6,553 bases of DNA from Bacteroidia bacterium (GCA_905373665.1 CAJPTV010000113.1:1-6553), one strand, 5' to 3'; shown: positions 1 to 6,332, numbered from the stretch's first letter. Numbers and translations are program-made. Notes: generated by a model from the sequence alone, not told the origin.

Positions 1-46
1 AAAAATCCTCTTGTTTTTAGAGTCAACTTTTTTCAGGATAAGACAC

Positions 47-90
47 GTAGGGGCGCAGCATGCTACGCCCTGCGCCGTAAGGCGCATAAT
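47..90 (+). repeat. Double-hairpin palindromic intergenic repeat, copy 1
   Basis: This 44-nt unit recurs at 6510-6553 with one mismatch and in shortened form at 6410-6447. It has two structural parts. Positions 51-70 are a near-perfect palindrome, GGGCG-C-AGCATGCT-A-CGCCC, with one C/A mismatch pair. Positions 71-86 are a hairpin, TGCGCC-GTAA-GGCGCA, with a 6-bp stem and a GNRA-type tetraloop. The unit ends in TAAT. It resembles REP-like or small non-autonomous mobile repeats in being short, palindromic, intergenic and multi-copy. No transposase lies in the window, so mobility is inference. All three copies point the same way on the plus strand. Confidence 0.85.
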
Positions 91-154
91 GATTCGATGT
101 GAAAGTGGTGTTGTATTTTGACACACCCACGGTGCGTGGGACAGCGCCCAGTAG

Positions 155-189
155 GGAGAGGCGAGGGAAGGGTAAAGGTTAATCACCAA
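155..189 (+). repeat. Second-class intergenic repeat (GGCGAGGGA ... GTTAATCACCAA), copy 1
   Basis: This stretch reads GGAGAGGCGAGGGA, then a variable A/G-rich spacer, then GTTAATCACCAA. The same arrangement recurs at 6459-6492, where one base differs in the first block and the spacer is one base shorter. In both places it lies downstream of a palindromic repeat (47-90 here, 6410-6447 there), so the two may be parts of one composite element. Open frames crossing it, such as the 85-codon frame at 118-375, show no recognisable domain and look like read-through of repeat sequence. Confidence 0.65.
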
Positions 190-285
190 AGCGGCACGTC
201 GTACCGAGTTGCGGGCAGCCCAGTGGGCGCAATGTGCGGTAAAATGTTTATCACCACAGCGCGGCATACGCCGCGAGTTACGACC
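171..285 (+). repeat. Diverged tandem repeat, two units of about 47 nt spaced 67 nt
   Basis: Unit A (171-216) and unit B (238-285) share, in order, GGTAAA, a TCACCA core (TTAATCACCAA in A, TTTATCACCAC in B), a GC-rich middle and GAGTTRCG. Unit B contains a clean hairpin at 260-275, CGCGGC-ATAC-GCCGCG; in unit A the matching part is decayed. The TCACCA part of unit A overlaps the second-class repeat, which suggests local duplication of an older element. No function is evident. Just upstream, 126-140 is another hairpin, CCCACG-GTG-CGTGGG. Confidence 0.5.
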
Positions 286-363
286 GAAAGCACACTACGT
301 TTCTACAGAAGAGGGAGGTTCGCATTTTTACACACCCTCAAGTATCAAAAAACGATTTATTAC

Positions 364-371
364 TACCTTTG
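364..371 (+). promoter_or_regulatory. Candidate Bacteroidota -7 promoter element for the yigZ-pyrB-pyrI-thiL operon
   Basis: TACCTTTG matches the TAnnTTTG -7 consensus of the Bacteroidota primary sigma factor exactly. It sits in an AT-rich stretch (341-380), in contrast to the GC-rich repeats before it. I see no good -33 TTG-type element about 20 nt upstream, so the match rests on the -7 box alone. Transcription would begin near 378 and give a leader of about 165 nt before yigZ. It is the only exact match I found upstream of the operon. Confidence 0.55.
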
Positions 372-541
372 CTAAACCAAAAAGTAGCGGAGAGGGTTTT
401 GAGGCAAGCTGATGCCTGTATGCTATTCGCTCCGAAGTCTGGAGGATCTACCTCGCTCCAGCACGGACTTGAGAGCCGACCGTCGGTCGGTCGCCCCCCC
501 CGTCTTTTCCCAACCGTTCCCCTTTCCCACCCCTGCGCACG
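372..541 (+). other. Putative structured 5' leader of the pyr/thiL operon with C-rich tract
   Basis: I see no gene here. The stretch holds several short inverted repeats: AGGCA/TGCCT (402-406 with 413-417), CTGGAG/CTCCAG (439-444 with 456-461) competing with GAGG/CCTC (442-445 with 451-454), and CCGACC/GGTCGG (476-481 with 485-490). Positions 494-540 then form a pyrimidine-rich tract starting with eight C; of these 47 bases 28 are C and only 4 are G. Such a C-rich, G-poor stretch is the kind of RNA Rho can load on. The yigZ start has no A-rich or Shine-Dalgarno sequence before it. It matches no riboswitch class I can name. A regulatory role is inference. Confidence 0.35.
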
Positions 542-1144
542 ATGACTTTGCGCTACAGAACCCTCACCACACCCGCCCAAGGGCTATATAAAGAGAAAGG
601 GAGTCGCTTTATCTCCTACGCGTTCCCCGTCCGTTCTACCGAGGATATTACACAGCACCTTGCTGCCCTGCGCAGCGAACACCACGCTGCTCGACACTGC
701 TGCTATGCCTATACGCTAGGTTTCGAGGGCGAGACCGTTCGCGCGAACGACGACGGCGAGCCGAGCGGCACGGCAGGGAAACCGATACTCAACGCCCTAC
801 AGGCCGAGGGGTTGACCTACGCCCTGCTTGTCGTGGTGCGTTACTTCGGGGGGATTAAACTCGGCGTTTCGGGATTGATCGACGCCTACCGTACGGCAAG
901 CCAAGATGCCCTTGCGAATGCGGAAGTAGGCTGGCGTGAGGTCATGGTGCGCCTCCGTCTCCAATTTGCTTACACCGACGCACACGCCGTATATGCCGCA
1001 CTCAAGCGCTGTGGGGGGGAGATCCTCTCCGAGGCGTGGGAGGAACAGTGTACCATGCTCACCGCGCTTCAGAAAGAATTTGCGCCGCAACTATTAACCG
1101 AACTGGCAGCGCTCCCGTGCTGCGAGCTTCTAGATGAATATTAG
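542..1144 (+). CDS. yigZ: IMPACT/YigZ family protein (UPF0029)
   Basis: A 200-residue protein, close to the usual length of bacterial YigZ. The N-terminal IMPACT domain (about 1-125) carries the family signatures: FISYAFPV (23-30), the His-rich block HHAARHCCYAY (47-57), NDDGEPSGTAGKPIL (69-83) and VVVRYFGGIKLG (97-108). The C-terminal 65 residues or so fit the DUF1949 domain. The family is related to eukaryotic IMPACT, a regulator of the Gcn2 kinase. In bacteria the role is not settled, and a link to RNA or translation control is only a proposal. ATG at 542 gives an N-terminus typical of the family (a short lead, then GLYKEKGSRF). The gene opens the operon; its stop lies 34 nt before pyrB. 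No catalytic role can be assigned from sequence. Confidence 0.9.
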   Translation: MTLRYRTLTTPAQGLYKEKGSRFISYAFPVRSTEDITQHLAALRSEHHAARHCCYAYTLGFEGETVRANDDGEPSGTAGKPILNALQAEGLTYALLVVVRYFGGIKLGVSGLIDAYRTASQDALANAEVGWREVMVRLRLQFAYTDAHAVYAALKRCGGEILSEAWEEQCTMLTALQKEFAPQLLTELAALPCCELLDEY

Positions 1145-1178
1145 CGTCTCAACGACATTCCTAAACATACACCCGTTC

Positions 1179-2111
1179 ATGGAGAAGAAAAGTTTAGTTT
1201 CTATCAACGATCTCACGCGCGAGGAGATCATCGCCATTCTCGACATGGCGGAGCTTTACTCCCAGAAGCCGAGACAGAAAGTACTCGAAGATACCTTGGT
1301 AGCGACCCTCTTCTTCGAGCCCTCGACACGTACCCGCCTCAGCTTTGAGAGTGCTGTTAACCAGCTTCGCGGACGCATCATCGGCTTTGCCGAAGCCTCT
1401 AGCTCGAGCGTATCTAAGGGCGAGAGCCTGAAGGATACGATCCTTACGGTGTCTAACTACGTGGACCTGATTGTGATGCGCCACCCCATCGAGGGGGCTG
1501 CGCGCTATGCGGCAGAGGTCGCGCCTGTGCCCGTTATCAACGCGGGCGACGGTGCGAATCAGCACCCGACACAGACGCTCCTCGACCTGTTCTCTATTCG
1601 CAAGACGCAGGGCACGCTAGAGAATCAGACTATCTGCATGGTCGGTGATTTGAAGTATGGGCGTACGGTACACTCGCTCCTGATGGCGATGTCGCTCTTC
1701 AACGCCAAGTTCATTTTCATCGCACCGCCCGAGTTGCGCCTACCCGACGAGTATCGGAAGTTCCTCAAAGACAAGAACCTCTCTTTCCAAGAGTATGAGG
1801 CGCTGACGGAGGAAAACATCGCCGAGGCAGACATCCTTTACATGACGCGCGTGCAACGTGAGCGTTTTTCTGACCCCTTAGAGTACGAAAAGGTGAAGAA
1901 CGTCTACGTATTGCGCAATGCGCTCCTTGAGCACACGAAGCCCAACCTGCGCGTATTGCACCCCCTGCCGCGCGTGAACGAAATTTCGACCGACGTGGAC
2001 GATAATCCCAAAGCCTACTACTTCCAACAGGCACGCAACGGGGTCTATACGCGTATGGCTATCATCAGCAGCATCCTTGGCAAGAAGCCCGAAAACGCAC
2101 CCGAAAATTAA
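1179..2111 (+). CDS. pyrB: Aspartate carbamoyltransferase catalytic subunit
   Basis: A cytosolic enzyme that joins carbamoyl phosphate and L-aspartate to give N-carbamoyl-L-aspartate, the committed step of UMP synthesis. The protein has 310 residues, normal for the family. Visible active-site motifs are FFEPSTRTR (45-53, carbamoyl-phosphate loop), SKGES (79-83; K80 matches the Lys donated by the neighbouring subunit), R101-H-P, HPTQTLLD (129-136), YGRTVHS (160-166), TRVQRERF (223-230; R224 and Q226) and HPLPR (261-265). No key residue is missing. The frame is open from an ATG at 1134 that overlaps the end of yigZ, but I chose ATG 1179 because MEKKSLVSIND aligns with the start of Bacteroides PyrB. 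A class B holoenzyme with PyrI is expected. Confidence 0.97.
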   Translation: MEKKSLVSINDLTREEIIAILDMAELYSQKPRQKVLEDTLVATLFFEPSTRTRLSFESAVNQLRGRIIGFAEASSSSVSKGESLKDTILTVSNYVDLIVMRHPIEGAARYAAEVAPVPVINAGDGANQHPTQTLLDLFSIRKTQGTLENQTICMVGDLKYGRTVHSLLMAMSLFNAKFIFIAPPELRLPDEYRKFLKDKNLSFQEYEALTEENIAEADILYMTRVQRERFSDPLEYEKVKNVYVLRNALLEHTKPNLRVLHPLPRVNEISTDVDDNPKAYYFQQARNGVYTRMAIISSILGKKPENAPEN

Positions 2112-2132
2112 CCCAAACACCCTTCACACACA

Positions 2133-2603
2133 ATGGAAAGCAATAACAAGACCGAGCGCGTGGTAAGCGCCATTGAAAACGGCACGGTGATTGACCATAT
2201 CCCCGCGGATGCGCTCTTCAAAGTCATCCAAATCTTGGGGCTAAGCCACCTTTCCAACCAAATGACTTTTGGGGTAAACCTCAACAGCCAACGCTTGGGC
2301 AAGAAGGGCATTATCAAGATTGCCGATAAGTTCTTTAAGGCGGAGGAGATTAACCGCATTGCGATGGTCGCCCCCCATGCGAAGCTCAACATCATTCGTA
2401 ACTTCAAGGTGGTGGAAAAGCTGGAGGTGCGCTTGCCAGAACACATCACGGGGATCGTGCGCTGTGTTAACCCGAAGTGCATTACTAATAACAATCCTGT
2501 TACGCCTAAGTTTGAGGTGCTGTCGGATAGCCCCGTGTCGCTGCGTTGCCACTACTGCGAACGCATCACCGATCAGACCCATCTGGAGTATATTACCGAG
2601 TAA
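2133..2603 (+). CDS. pyrI: Aspartate carbamoyltransferase regulatory subunit
   Basis: A 156-residue regulatory chain of aspartate transcarbamoylase, similar in length to E. coli PyrI. The N-terminal nucleotide-binding domain contains ENGTVIDHIPA (15-25; D21 and H22 match the CTP/ATP-contacting Asp-His), K62 in IIKIAD and K96 in VVEKLE, the equivalents of E. coli Lys60 and Lys94. The C-terminal domain holds the structural zinc site, C111-x4-C116 and C139-x2-C142, which contacts PyrB. All four cysteines are present, so feedback control by nucleotides is expected from family knowledge. The start lies 21 nt after pyrB, in an A-rich context. The order pyrB-pyrI in one transcript supports balanced production of the two chains. 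Confidence 0.97.
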   Translation: MESNNKTERVVSAIENGTVIDHIPADALFKVIQILGLSHLSNQMTFGVNLNSQRLGKKGIIKIADKFFKAEEINRIAMVAPHAKLNIIRNFKVVEKLEVRLPEHITGIVRCVNPKCITNNNPVTPKFEVLSDSPVSLRCHYCERITDQTHLEYITE

Positions 2604-2608
2604 CCCCG

Positions 2609-3682
2609 ATGGCAGAAGAAACCAAGAAGCAGCACCCGCTTTCTGACTACGGGGAGTTCGCCCTCATCGAACACCTTACGCAGGACTTCCCCCCCCTTCA
2701 CCCCGAGACGAAGCTGGGCGTAGGGGATGATGCGGCCGTGTTACAACCCCCAGCGGGGGAACAACTGGTCGTAACGACTGACATCCTACTCGAGGGTATC
2801 CATTTCGACCTTCGCTACACGCCGCTGCACCACCTTGGCTATAAGGCGGTCGCGGTGAACCTGAGCGACGTCTATGCGATGAATGCGCGTCCGGTGGCGA
2901 TTACGGTCACCATCGGCGTCTCGCAGCGCTTCATGGTCGAACAGTTGGAGGAGCTCTATCGCGGCATCCGCTATGCGTGTCGGGAGTTTGAGGTAGACCT
3001 CGTCGGGGGCGACACCTCCGCTTCGCTTACGGGGCTTACGATCTCGGTCACGGCGATGGGCTTTGCTAAGCCCGAGGCGCTCTGTTACCGCTCGGGGGCA
3101 CAGCCTAACGAGCTGATTTGTGTAACGGGCAATGTGGGCGCTGCCTACGTCGGGTTACGTATTCTGGAGCTTGAGGCGCGGGTCTTAGAGAAGCAACCTG
3201 CGGCACAGCCCAAACTAGAGGGGTATGAGTATGTGTTGGAGCGGATATTGCGTCCGCGTCCACGCCAAGATGCCTATTTACAGCTCGCGGCGGCAGGAAT
3301 AAAGCCCTCGGCAATGATGGACGTAAGTGATGGGCTCTCGAGCGAATTGCTGCATATCTGCAAACACTCGAAGGTCGGGTGTCGTATCTACCCCGAGCGT
3401 CTCCCCATAGACCAAGAGACCTATCGGGTAGCCGAGGAGCTGCACCTCGACCCACTACTTGTGGCAATGAACGGGGGCGAGGACTACGAACTGCTCTTTA
3501 CGCTCCCTGTCGAGTACAACGAGCGGATGGAGGAGCTGGGGGTTGCGGTGATCGGTTACACAACGCCCCCTGACAAAGGGGCGGTCATCGTGACCTCGGA
3601 AGGGGCAGAGTACCCGATCGAGGCGCACGGTTGGCAGGCTTTTAAGAAAGAGTCAGGGGAAGGAACAGGGAAGGAAGAGTAG
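2609..3682 (+). CDS. thiL: Thiamine-monophosphate kinase
   Basis: A 357-residue protein of the AIR-synthase (PurM-like) ATP-binding superfamily. ThiL phosphorylates thiamine monophosphate with ATP to give thiamine diphosphate, the active cofactor, in the cytosol. Motifs in order: GVGDDAAV (37-44), TDILLEGIHF (57-66, metal and substrate binding), NLSDVYAM (84-91), GGDTSAS (133-139), MMDVSDGLSSEL (236-247) and NGGEDYELL (288-296). The frame extends upstream into pyrI to 2546, but ATG 2609, 5 nt after the pyrI stop, gives the typical ThiL N-terminus with a short lead. The tight spacing suggests translational coupling. The last dozen or so residues are a low-complexity, Lys/Glu/Gly-rich tail encoded by a polypurine tract. 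Confidence 0.95.
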   Translation: MAEETKKQHPLSDYGEFALIEHLTQDFPPLHPETKLGVGDDAAVLQPPAGEQLVVTTDILLEGIHFDLRYTPLHHLGYKAVAVNLSDVYAMNARPVAITVTIGVSQRFMVEQLEELYRGIRYACREFEVDLVGGDTSASLTGLTISVTAMGFAKPEALCYRSGAQPNELICVTGNVGAAYVGLRILELEARVLEKQPAAQPKLEGYEYVLERILRPRPRQDAYLQLAAAGIKPSAMMDVSDGLSSELLHICKHSKVGCRIYPERLPIDQETYRVAEELHLDPLLVAMNGGEDYELLFTLPVEYNERMEELGVAVIGYTTPPDKGAVIVTSEGAEYPIEAHGWQAFKKESGEGTGKEE

Positions 3683-3717
3683 GGGAAAGAGAATAGAGAA
3701 AAAGGGGAGACGAGCGA

Positions 3718-3731
3718 GCGGTGCAAACCGC
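3718..3731. other. Small hairpin with GCAA tetraloop in the convergent junction
   Basis: GCGGT-GCAA-ACCGC gives a 5-bp stem with a GNRA-type tetraloop, 36 nt after the thiL stop. No T-run follows on the plus strand, so it is weak as an intrinsic terminator by itself. It may stabilise the 3' end of the operon mRNA or assist the larger hairpin at 3764-3806. It could also be chance. Confidence 0.3.
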
Positions 3732-3763
3732 CCCCTGTATTACTTCAAAGTGTGTCAGTTCAA

Positions 3764-3806
3764 AGCCCGACTACGGATGGCTAACCTAGCAATTCGGAGT
3801 CGGGCT
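3764..3806. terminator. Bidirectional terminator-like hairpin between thiL and queA
   Basis: AGCCCGACT (3764-3772) pairs perfectly with AGTCGGGCT (3798-3806). Past one mismatch, 3774-3778 pairs with 3792-3796 (one G/U pair), leaving a 13-nt loop at 3779-3791. CTTTT follows on the plus strand and TTTG on the minus strand, so both T-runs are short. The position between two convergent genes fits a shared terminator. Half of the stem lies inside the last codons of the queA-like gene, which stops at 3781. The stem is convincing; terminator activity is inferred. Confidence 0.5.
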
Positions 3807-5019
3807 CTTTTGCGAGTATCAAGCACCCATCCCCGTAACTAAGAAAGCGGTAATCTGAGGCTAGGGCATGGGCATAGATACGCTCCCAGTCGCCCCCTAC
3901 GACCGCCGAGACTAGCAAAAGGAGCGTACTCCCAGGCTGGTGGAAGTTCGTTATTAACCCGTCTGCCATTTTAAGGCGGTATGTCGGCGCGATAAGTAGC
4001 GACGTGGTAAGTTCTACCACCTCGAGGTTGTTCTGCTGTAAATGGGCTATTAAACGAAGCAATACCGCCCTTCGTCTCTCCTCTGTCAAACCGCTATAGG
4101 GAGTCCATTGCGCTACCTGTGCCGTAGCCGAGCTGTTTTGCCCCAAGAGGATGCCGTACCAGTAGATGCTCTCTAGGGCGCGAAGCGAGGTCGTCCCCAC
4201 GGCGATAATCTTTCCTTCTGTGGCAAGAAGCCGTTCGAGTAGTGTGCGCGACAGGAGTACGCGCTCGGCATGCATTGCGTGCCCACCGATGGTTTCACTC
4301 TTGACGGGGAGGAACGTACCTGCCCCTACGTGGAGCGTCGTGTAGAGCAGTTCGTGCCCGTGCGTTTGCAGCGACGCTAACATCGTTTCGGAAAAGTGTA
4401 GCCCTGCCGTGGGAGCTGCCACTGACCCTTCCCAATGTGCGTAGACGGTCTGATACCAGAGCGCATCCTCCTCGCGCGTCTCGCGGTTAAGATAGGGAGG
4501 GATGGGGATTTGCCCCACTGCTTGCAGTACTGCCGAGAAGCTCTCGCCCCCCGTCCAACGGAACTGTGCGGTAAAGCCCCCGCCTTCACTTACAGCCTCG
4601 TGGGTGACCTCTAACACGCCCCCCGGGATGGGGCAGGTCAGCGGCTCGTTGTTCCACTTCTTGGCATTGCCTATCAGGCACTTCCATACACACTGCTCGG
4701 TGGTGCGCATCGCCTCTTCGTAGACGTGCGGCGCGGTGGGTTCTAATAGAAAGACCTCTATTCGTGCACCGCTCGGCTTGTGCAGCACGACGCGTGCGGG
4801 GACGACCTTCGTGTCATTAAATACCAGCGTACTGTGGGCAGGTAGCCACTGCTTCAGTGCTCCGAAGGTGCTATCTGCCAGCGGGGTATCTTTCCCTTGC
4901 CAGACGAGCAATTTCGCCCGCTCGGGGGGTAAAATAGGTTGTTGGGCGATGCGCTCCGCAGGGAGCGCGTACTGGAACTCCGACATGCGGAGCTCCGCCA
5001 CCCGCGACGTTTCGCTCAT
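3781..5019 (-). CDS. queA: QueA-like S-adenosylmethionine:tRNA ribosyltransferase-isomerase, long Bacteroidota form
   Basis: A 412-residue member of the QueA family. QueA moves the ribosyl part of S-adenosylmethionine to 7-aminomethyl-7-deazaguanine at tRNA position 34, giving epoxyqueuosine. Core motifs are present: FNDTKVVPAR (67-76), GQIPIPPYLNR (169-179), EGSVAAPTAGLHF (197-209), LHVGAGTF (229-236), VGTTSLRALES (274-284), ITNFHQPGSTLLLLVSA (356-372) and YRFLSYGDGCLI (390-401). It is longer than the typical enzyme of about 350 residues. Extra sequence lies at 285-340, and the region around IGNAKKW (116-122) resembles the second, QueA-like protein I recall in Bacteroides, so it may be a paralogue with a changed substrate. 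ATG 5019 abuts the upstream stop; ATG 4986 (MSEFQYALPAERIAQ) matches the usual family start and is a real alternative. Confidence 0.85.
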   Translation of the reverse strand: MSETSRVAELRMSEFQYALPAERIAQQPILPPERAKLLVWQGKDTPLADSTFGALKQWLPAHSTLVFNDTKVVPARVVLHKPSGARIEVFLLEPTAPHVYEEAMRTTEQCVWKCLIGNAKKWNNEPLTCPIPGGVLEVTHEAVSEGGGFTAQFRWTGGESFSAVLQAVGQIPIPPYLNRETREEDALWYQTVYAHWEGSVAAPTAGLHFSETMLASLQTHGHELLYTTLHVGAGTFLPVKSETIGGHAMHAERVLLSRTLLERLLATEGKIIAVGTTSLRALESIYWYGILLGQNSSATAQVAQWTPYSGLTEERRRAVLLRLIAHLQQNNLEVVELTTSLLIAPTYRLKMADGLITNFHQPGSTLLLLVSAVVGGDWERIYAHALASDYRFLSYGDGCLILAKEPDSELLG

Positions 5020-6291
5020 CTAGAATTTATATACGAGTTGTCCCCACACCTGCGAGTTGTGCTGGTAGGTAGCGAAAATCCCCTTTGTGCCGTGAAAGAG
5101 GTCATAGCCGAGGGTGGCCGTCAGCCCATCTACGATTTGGTAAGAGGCTGAAAAGCGGTTGAATAGCGAACGGTTCTTTACGTCCATATAGCCGAAGCTG
5201 GAGAGGCTCAGGAGGTCGTTTACCAGATTCTTAGAGATGCGGAACGTGGCCAAGATGGACTGCTCGTCGGTGTCGATCTCCTTGACCTTATACTCAGGGA
5301 TATATTCATACATGCCCTGTACGGAGAGCATCCACGAGGCGGGCCCATACCAGTCGAGCCCCAGCATTCCCTGTACCAGATTCTTTCTTACTATGGGGAG
5401 CAGCGGGTTGGCTGCCGTGTAGGGCTTGCCCAGCGTATAAGCACCTTCGCTGCGCAGTACGAAGGCATCTAAGGGCTTGGAGAAATCCGCCCCCAGCACG
5501 GTCATTCGCTCATATTGGGGCAAAAGCATAAGGTAGGAGAAGTCCGCAGCGAGTTGTGCTTTGTAGCAGGGGAGTTTATTCCACGTGTAAGCCCCCGAGA
5601 GGGAAAAGTCTATCCCGGGGAGGGTGAACGAGAGATGCCCCGAATACTCCATATTCTCTAGCAAGAAGGTCGGTTCGCCGCCGCTTACCATCTCGACGGG
5701 GAGGCTTAGCTTTGGGGTAACATTCCATGGGTTGTCAGGGTCAAGCGGCAATTTGTACCCTTGGAAGGTGGGGATGAAAGCGACCTCTGCCGTAACGAGC
5801 TCCGAGAGGTAGAAGAGGCGTACGGCATTGACGGGGATGCGCAGGTCGTCATACTCTTGGGTTAGGAACTCGGTCATGTCCATGGGTGAAATGACGTCGT
5901 TGATGCGCAACCCGTCGGCTACGCCGCGTAGGATGATTTGTCGCCCCGTTCGTATACCGAAGTGGGGTGTCGTATAGTCTAGGTAGTATTCGCGCGGAAA
6001 TACCCCCGTGTAGGCGCGAATAAAGGCATGGTGGTTAAGCTTGCCCGAGGTGAAGAAGCGCACGTTTCCCAAGTGGTATCGTAGGGCGTAACGTAGGCGG
6101 TTGCGCGAGGTCATCCAGTCGTAGGGCGTTTCGGTGCGCAGGGCGTGGTAGCTTCCGATGTCGCCCATGAATTCAAAGGGTGAACTGTGGTCATCTTCTT
6201 GTGCCCATACGGCGGGGGTGAGTAGGAGGGCGAGTAGGCAGCACAGAGCGGTGGCGGGGAGGCGTAGCGTTCGTTTCATGGGCGAGTGCAT
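5020..6291 (-). CDS. Outer-membrane beta-barrel protein, DUF1302/alginate-export-like
   Basis: A 423-residue exported protein. Residues 1-30 are a signal peptide: basic MHSPMKRTLR, a hydrophobic core ALCCLLALLL and AVWA before QEDD, a signal-peptidase I site. No lipobox is seen. The rest alternates polar and hydrophobic residues with many aromatics, as in a beta-barrel, and ends in Phe (LVYKF), the usual outer-membrane assembly signal. YLDYTTPHFGIRTGRQII (103-120), NDVISPMDMTEFL (131-143) and IPVNAVRLFYL (152-162) resemble DUF1302 and related porin-like proteins of Bacteroides. Its cargo is unknown. The frame opens at 6327, but that codon lies within the -7 element (6325-6332). I chose ATG 6291, preceded by TAAAAAG; ATG 6279 is also possible. 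The stop directly touches the queA-like start. Confidence 0.8.
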   Translation of the reverse strand: MHSPMKRTLRLPATALCCLLALLLTPAVWAQEDDHSSPFEFMGDIGSYHALRTETPYDWMTSRNRLRYALRYHLGNVRFFTSGKLNHHAFIRAYTGVFPREYYLDYTTPHFGIRTGRQIILRGVADGLRINDVISPMDMTEFLTQEYDDLRIPVNAVRLFYLSELVTAEVAFIPTFQGYKLPLDPDNPWNVTPKLSLPVEMVSGGEPTFLLENMEYSGHLSFTLPGIDFSLSGAYTWNKLPCYKAQLAADFSYLMLLPQYERMTVLGADFSKPLDAFVLRSEGAYTLGKPYTAANPLLPIVRKNLVQGMLGLDWYGPASWMLSVQGMYEYIPEYKVKEIDTDEQSILATFRISKNLVNDLLSLSSFGYMDVKNRSLFNRFSASYQIVDGLTATLGYDLFHGTKGIFATYQHNSQVWGQLVYKF

Positions 6292-6324
6292 CTTTTTAGT
6301 CCGTAACCATGCGATTTCGTTACT

Positions 6325-6332
6325 CAAAAGTA
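6325..6332 (-). promoter_or_regulatory. Candidate Bacteroidota -7 promoter element for the barrel-queA transcript
   Basis: Read on the minus strand this is TACTTTTG, an exact TAnnTTTG match. A start of transcription near 6318 would leave a leader of about 27 nt before ATG 6291, or 39 nt before ATG 6279. A good -33 TTG-type element is not evident; a GTTTTC stretch lies somewhat too close. The position argues against translation starting at 6327, which would fall inside the promoter. Confidence 0.6.

Noticed and set aside
47..90. CRISPR-like repeat
   Set aside because: Only three scattered copies exist, with internal palindromes and no regular repeat-spacer array or cas genes.
113..120. Possible -7 element GTATTTTG
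   Set aside because: It is one base short of TAnnTTTG, has no gene at a fitting distance and lies beside repeat hairpins.
118..375. 85-codon open frame starting at an in-frame TTG, and a 67-codon frame at 209-412
   Set aside because: They cross the intergenic repeats and the promoter element, show no domain, and their composition follows the repeats. I treat them as non-coding.
1134..1178. Upstream in-frame ATG that would extend PyrB by 15 residues
   Set aside because: It overlaps the end of yigZ, and the added residues do not fit the PyrB N-terminus, whereas ATG 1179 does.
2546..2608. Upstream in-frame ATG that would extend ThiL by 21 residues
   Set aside because: It lies within the pyrI zinc-site coding sequence, and the extension is unlike ThiL. 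ATG 2609 just after the pyrI stop is better.
3105..3467. 120-codon minus-strand frame within thiL
   Set aside because: It is a shadow of the well-supported thiL gene with low-complexity Arg/Pro/His content.
6292..6327. Upstream start for the barrel protein (MSNEIAWLRTKK)
   Set aside because: The codon overlaps the candidate -7 element, and the extension would place a non-signal segment before the signal peptide.
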